Source: Pseudoscleropodium purum
Taxonomy: Eukaryota; Streptophyta; Bryopsida; Hypnales; Brachytheciaceae
Assembly: GCA_963969395.1 (NCBI GenBank)
Contig: OZ017802.1
Span: 8,744,501-8,808,500 of the forward strand
DNA length: 64,000 nt
Direction: 5' to 3'
Positions 59,505-64,000 of this stretch are shown piece after piece; within the stretch, counting starts at the first letter, position 1, and each line of letters starts with the position of its first letter. Below the pieces are notes generated by a model. The model was not told the DNA's origin and searched no databases. It saw nothing but the letters and a program-made list of their open reading frames with translations. A program made the position numbers and the translations under genes.

Positions 59505-60690
59505 TTCCTAAAGTTTTATGACTTTGTTTTCAACAAAAACACTCAAAAACTGCCATTTTTAGTACAAGTATCAAATTTTTGAAAAAAAAGTTTTTTTGAC
59601 ACATGTAACCATAGGATCTTGTATTATGCTGACTTGAAAACATGTGGTAAAAATTTCAGAAATTTCCACCGCATGGATTGCAAAATATTAGCATTCGAAT
59701 TTACTGAAGTCATTTTTTGGCCTTGCAAAAAATAAGGCAGCTATACTTCACAAGCTCATTTTTCTATGAAAAGATGTTGAAATTGGTGGTGCTTCTTTGA
59801 GTTCTTTTTCCTAGATAAATTGGCCACATGCTTGAAAAATTTCAGATCATTAAAAATTGTGCAATATATAAGAAAAATAATAAGTAGAGCATAAGCTTGT
59901 TTGAAAACACATGGAAAAAATTTCAAAAATTCCCACCATATAGATTGCAAGGTATTAGCATTGGAAGTGTCAAATTTCCTTTTTGGGGTCCTGCAAAAAT
60001 TCGGGTAGTTGTACTTCAAAAGGTCACATTTTTATAAAAAAATGTCCAAAATGGTGGTTACTTTTTGAATTCATTTTTGAATTCAAGTTGGCTACATGCT
60101 TGAAAATTTTCATATCATTTGGAATCATATGACATATAGGAAAAAAATAGTAAGTAGAAAGGAGTACAAAATGATTCAAAATACTAAACCGTTCAGAATT
60201 TAATTATAGAATTGAAAAATGCCAATCTCAATGGTTGCAATATTTATAATAAACAATCTAAAACCTCTAATTTTATTTTTTCCAAAATATTGAAAATTGA
60301 GTAAGATAAAGGACTTCAAAGTTTATTTTAGAATAGAGAATCCATAATTGATTGCAAACAAAAACTCCTCATAACTTTTGACTCATTGATCAAATGGAAA
60401 AATTTAAAGCTTTCTACTTATATATAACTCTAAGAAACCAATTTCAAATTTTTGTTTTGAAAAAAATGATTTTTTTTATCTGCCAGATTGCCCATTTATG
60501 AAGAAAAGTAATATGTTAGGCCATAATTTTTTACTCATATTTCCCAATGTCATAGAATTTAGTGCATATGAAATATATTTTTTGTCCCCATCTTCTATTA
60601 TAATTTGGGCCAAAAATATGGAAATCTCTAGTTATATGTACCTACCCCAAATTGCTATATAGCCAAAAATGCAAGTTGGTCCTTTAGGGG
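59505..60690 (+). repeat. Chimeric long unit (E) of the 950-bp TTAA-bounded family
   Basis: This 1,186-bp unit has TTAA at 59501-59504 on its left and GTAA (a decayed TTAA) at 60691-60694 on its right, after GGTCCTTTAGGGG. It aligns with unit C along its length but contains an extra internal duplication of about 265 bp: 59630-59890 is repeated, diverged, at about 59898-60160. The first copy resembles unit C and the second resembles unit A2. It is non-coding. Confidence 0.75.
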
Positions 60691-60694
60691 GTAA

Positions 60695-62500
60695 ACTTAT
60701 ATCAAGCATGAAGTAAATTTTAGCCTTCAAGGGACCTTTTCCATTGTCATTTATACAAGTATAAATTATGAGTTCAATCTAGCCATCTAAATTGTATTTA
60801 AATTTTAATATTATATTTTATTACATGAGACTTTGTTATATCTAACAACATAAAAAATACCCATTACTTTTGTAAAATATCATTGTTATAATTTTTGTAG
60901 CAAAGAATGAGCTTGAATCCTTGCCAAAAATCAACATGTAGTGCACTGTAATTTCTCATTTGTACCGCAAATTACACTCTTTAGTCATTTAGAAGTTATT
61001 TCATGCATTAATAGTAAAAGAATTCTCCTATGCTCAAGTTAACCTCTAAGTGACTAGAAGGGTTCCTTCCTCCAAATTAACTCTAAATTGCCATTTTAAA
61101 AAAAAAAGTGTAATATTTCTAGAATCATCTTTTGAAATATCTAACCACATGTATGATATTGTCCATTATTATCAAGTTAGTTTATCTTTTAAATTTTAAA
61201 AACTTTGATTATGTAGATTTCAAAATTTCTTCAATCAACTTATGGTTCCCCCTTTGTATTCCTACAAAGGCAAAATTATTTCAAAGGCCATATTTCAAAT
61301 TTTCACAAATTAAAAGTTCACCATTTTTGACCAAATGTAAATATGAATATTAAAGATTATGCCAATTTTCACAAGGATTGGAGCAATGGAAGATTGTTTT
61401 TAGAGCCCTGCAATCAAGTGAGACACATTAGGAAAACAAATATTTAATTTGATTGTGCCCATTCACTATATGCTTCAATTTATCACCCTCTTGTCCACTT
61501 GTACTCCTATGGAGTTTTTTCATAGGATGGCCTTTGATTGGCAAGGCTTATTATCAAAGACAATCAATTGTAAGCATTTCTTGGAATGTTTGACTTTGAA
61601 AAGCATCAATGGTAGAGTTTTTTTTGTTTAAGTTAGAATTTTTTTTGTTATGGAAAGATAATTTGACAAGTTATGTGAGGAAAATACAAAAATTTTAGAT
61701 TTAAGAGTTTGGAGGGACTTTAAAATTGAGTAGCAACTATGAAACGCTTGATTGGGCATTTAGAGGTTATTAAATAATCATCGGTTGCAAGTTTTTGTAT
61801 TTAGAGGAAAATTTACTCATGTAATTAAAAATCACTTTGACCTATCATATACATTATTAAATACCTTCATAGTTAAAACTTTATTTATACATAGGTTAAA
61901 AAGCTATAATATTTGTCATAAGCTTAGTAGCAATCCCTTTCCATAGGGGTACTTCATACTATGGTGGAAAAGTGTATTAGTCAAGAATTGTATGAAAGTG
62001 GAACAATATAATTGGAAGAAATTTTGTTCTTCATCAAATTGGTTTACACTACAACCAAGACTACTGGGTGGAAAATTTATCAAGCATAGATGAAAAAATG
62101 ACATGGCTTGCCTATTGGGCAATAATTTTTGTTAGAGGAGTTCTCTTGAGGTTAAAATTTTGAGGCATGCTCAATCTTTTAGACCAAGAATCCTCGTCAC
62201 TAGAAAACTTCAACTCATTTATTGTTTTTCCATCATAGCATATTTTAAACTTCTGATTGAAGGCTTCCTCTATTGCAAACAACATTAGTTGGCTCTTTGC
62301 CTCTTCTTCTTTTACATTGCAAAACTCTCTTTTTCTTAAAGTTGTTCACAAGACTTCTCAATTGGGTGTTTACACTACAATTGATCAATACTTCTTATGA
62401 CATTATTTTATTGTCTTTTCGTCTCACATCATCCCACCTCAAATAACCATGTCTTGTCCAAAACTTCTTGACCTACCCGTGCACTTCTCCACCAAAGTGT
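60695..62500. other. AT-rich intergenic DNA, no gene seen
   Basis: A few ORFs of 60-73 codons occur near 61132-61631 (plus) and 61916-62122 (minus). None has recognisable motifs. Confidence 0.4.
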
Positions 62501-62519
62501 AAAGCGACCTTCAGTGTCT

Positions 62520-62747
62520 TGAGAGACATGTACCTCTTGCCTAGATCCCATCCTCCCCAAAGAGTAGAGAGCCCCAAACTCCCCAAACCCTAAATTTCCC
62601 GTGTCAAGGTTTTGGAGGTCGCCCTGTTCATTTCGCTGATGGAGCCCGAGCTATCGGAGAGTGCATTGCCGAAGCGAGCGCTTCTCGCAATTGACGAGGT
62701 TTAAATTTTAGTGATCAAGTTTTTTTTCCAAAAGGGAAGCCTCCTCA
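62520..62747 (+). promoter_or_regulatory. Promoter and leader of the mitochondrial-protein gene, with telo-box
   Basis: AAACCCTAA at 62585-62593 is a perfect plant telo-box, a motif common in promoters of genes for translation and ribosome components. The sequence turns from AT-rich to balanced composition at about 62.45 kb. No certain TATA box is seen. Confidence 0.5.
62639..62704 (+). CDS. Upstream ORF (21 codons) in the leader of the next gene
   Basis: ATG at 62639 opens MEPELSESALPKRALLAIDE and one further Val codon before TAA at 62702-62704, 43 nt ahead of the main ATG. If it is in the transcript it would be met first by scanning ribosomes. Whether it lies in the mRNA is not shown. It could instead be a coding exon of another isoform. 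Confidence 0.35.
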   Translation: MEPELSESALPKRALLAIDEV

Positions 62748-64000
62748 ATGGCAACCTCGAGGATGCAATGTCTTCGTAGGATTCTAGTCCAACCTCATTC
62801 TGGAGCCATTTCGAGATTGTTGAGCACGGAGGTGGTCGATGCAACGGGATCGCCTGAAGTATCGTCCGATGGAGGGAGGAAAGTGAAAGTGGTCGGCAAG
62901 GAATTGGCCCTGATGAGACGCGAGTACGAGAAACAGATGTCGGAGTTGCGGAAGAAGTTCGCGGACGAGGAGGAGAGGAAACGGAAGGAGAAGCGGCAGG
63001 TGGAGTTGATTACGCGGGAGAGGATATTGGTGGAGAAGGAGAAGCGGTTGGTGACGAAGAAAGAGAGATCGGAGATTCGAGCATTGGAAGTGGTCGAGGA
63101 GAGCAAATCCCTCCGGGCTAGACTTGTGAGTGGCGTTCTCGTTCTCTCTCCATTGTTTTCTGTTCATTTACTGAGGAGACTGGTGTGATGGTTTTATGAA
63201 GATTCGTACGTGTAGCAGTGCTACGAGAAAACTGTTTACTGAGAAAATGATCCGTTTTAAATTGCGTTTCTGAATGTTCTTTGATTGCGTGTTTTTGGAT
63301 TCTGTTTGGAAAGCCTCTGCTCTTCAACTGGAAGGACACATACAAAGATTGAAAATGTTAAGAATTGTTCAGGATATTACTGAATTAGAGATCAAAGAAC
63401 AGAATTAAATGGTCTTATTCCGTTTCCAGTAGCCCTAAATTTTAGTGCTAATAACGTTTGTAGATTCTTGAGTACCGTTATCATTCTTTGTCCATTTTTG
63501 TTCATTTGATCACTGCATTAGATACGCATTTGTATTGCTGATAACATTTGTGGAAGATTCGGCTTTGAACCAGGAAACATGTCAATTATTTGATTACCCC
63601 ATTCAGGGCTACCTGACATGGAATGTTAAGGGTTTAAGGTTTAGGGTTTACTCTGTTAAAAAAGCTTTGTTCCTAAGCTGTAAGTACACACACAAGAATT
63701 GAAAATCTTTAGAACCGTTCAAATTATTTCAGAACTAGAATCGGAGAACAGAATAAAACGGTGTCATTCCGGTTTCTGGTAAGTTTTTTCTGTTCTGGTT
63801 GTGTTCTGTGAGTACGCTCGGTGGACTTATGTAATTTGCTTGTGTCATATTTTCTTATTGTGTAAACTTGTTGAGGTTTTGTATTGCTCACTGACTTGAA
63901 GCTACGGAAATTCCTCTTGACAATGTTAATTTCTGCTTTCAGGAGGAAGAGAGGAAAGCTAAGGCAGCGAGACGGCAGTTTAGGGAGAAGAAATTTCTTC
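62748..64000 (+). CDS. Predicted mitochondrion-targeted coiled-coil protein, 5' part
   Basis: Exon 1 is 62748-63125 (126 codons, phase 0), ended by a GTGAGT donor. Exon 2 begins at 63943 after a TTTCAG acceptor (EEERKAKAARRQFREKKF) and runs off the window. Residues 1-28 (MATSRMQCLRRILVQPHSG, then ISRLL) are rich in Arg and Ser without acidic residues, as in a mitochondrial presequence. From about residue 50 the protein is a long Glu, Lys and Arg-rich helix (EYEKQMSELRKKFADEEERK), a likely coiled coil. I do not recognise the family. The telo-box promoter would suit a translation-related or mitoribosomal protein, but that is inference. Confidence 0.75.
63626..63650 (+). repeat. Short degenerate telomere-like tract in an intron
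   Basis: The tract reads TTAAGGG, TTTAAGG, TTTAGGG, TTTA, a degenerate run of the plant telomere repeat TTTAGGG. It lies in the first intron of the mitochondrial-protein gene. It is too short to be a former telomere with certainty. Confidence 0.5.

Noticed and set aside
62784..63167. Two minus-strand ORFs of 103 and 127 codons over the mitochondrial-protein exon
   Set aside because: They are shadows of the plus-strand coding exon; Leu, Ser, Phe-rich readings opposite Glu/Lys codons.

Overview
The window looks like nuclear DNA of a land plant. It holds two complete spliced genes and the start of a third, separated by long AT-rich stretches full of degenerate transposable elements. The plant assignment rests on a full MOR1/GEM1-type microtubule-associated protein gene with many short GT-AG introns, a plant-type START/SRPBCC gene, a telo-box promoter, and CACTA and Stowaway-like terminal repeats. 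Coding exons are moderately GC-rich; the intergenic deserts are strongly AT-rich. A non-seed plant such as a bryophyte is possible, but the sequence does not prove it.

Layout. 1-1151: two units of a roughly 950-bp dispersed repeat. 2565-21872 (minus): MOR1, reconstructed as 52 coding exons with consistent phase, 1,972 codons plus stop. Two introns carry short insertions bounded by TTAA-like sites. 21873-22700: its leader and promoter. 22.7-46.4 kb: repeat desert with a nested non-autonomous CACTA element (25158-26714), a long G homopolymer, degenerate ATATCC-type tracts, a relic of a LINE with a restriction-like endonuclease (32085-32890), a small GC-rich island (37.6-38.1 kb), further units of the 950-bp repeat, and a Stowaway-like MITE (40710-41288). 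46407-50915 (minus): a nine-exon START/SRPBCC-domain gene of 557 codons. 51.5-62.5 kb: a second desert with a chimeric repeat copy and small hairpins. 62748-64000 (plus): the first exon and start of the second exon of a gene for a predicted mitochondrion-targeted coiled-coil protein, with a telo-box and an upstream ORF in front of it.

The three genes have no visible functional link: one organises microtubules, one probably binds lipid, and one probably acts in mitochondria. I saw no coherent new multi-gene system. The most unusual material is in the repeats: the LINE endonuclease relic, and a set of elements sharing the terminal motif TTAA-CCCYTAAA, found both intergenically and inside MOR1 introns. 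I found no convincing tRNA or rRNA gene, CRISPR array or organellar insertion by reading.
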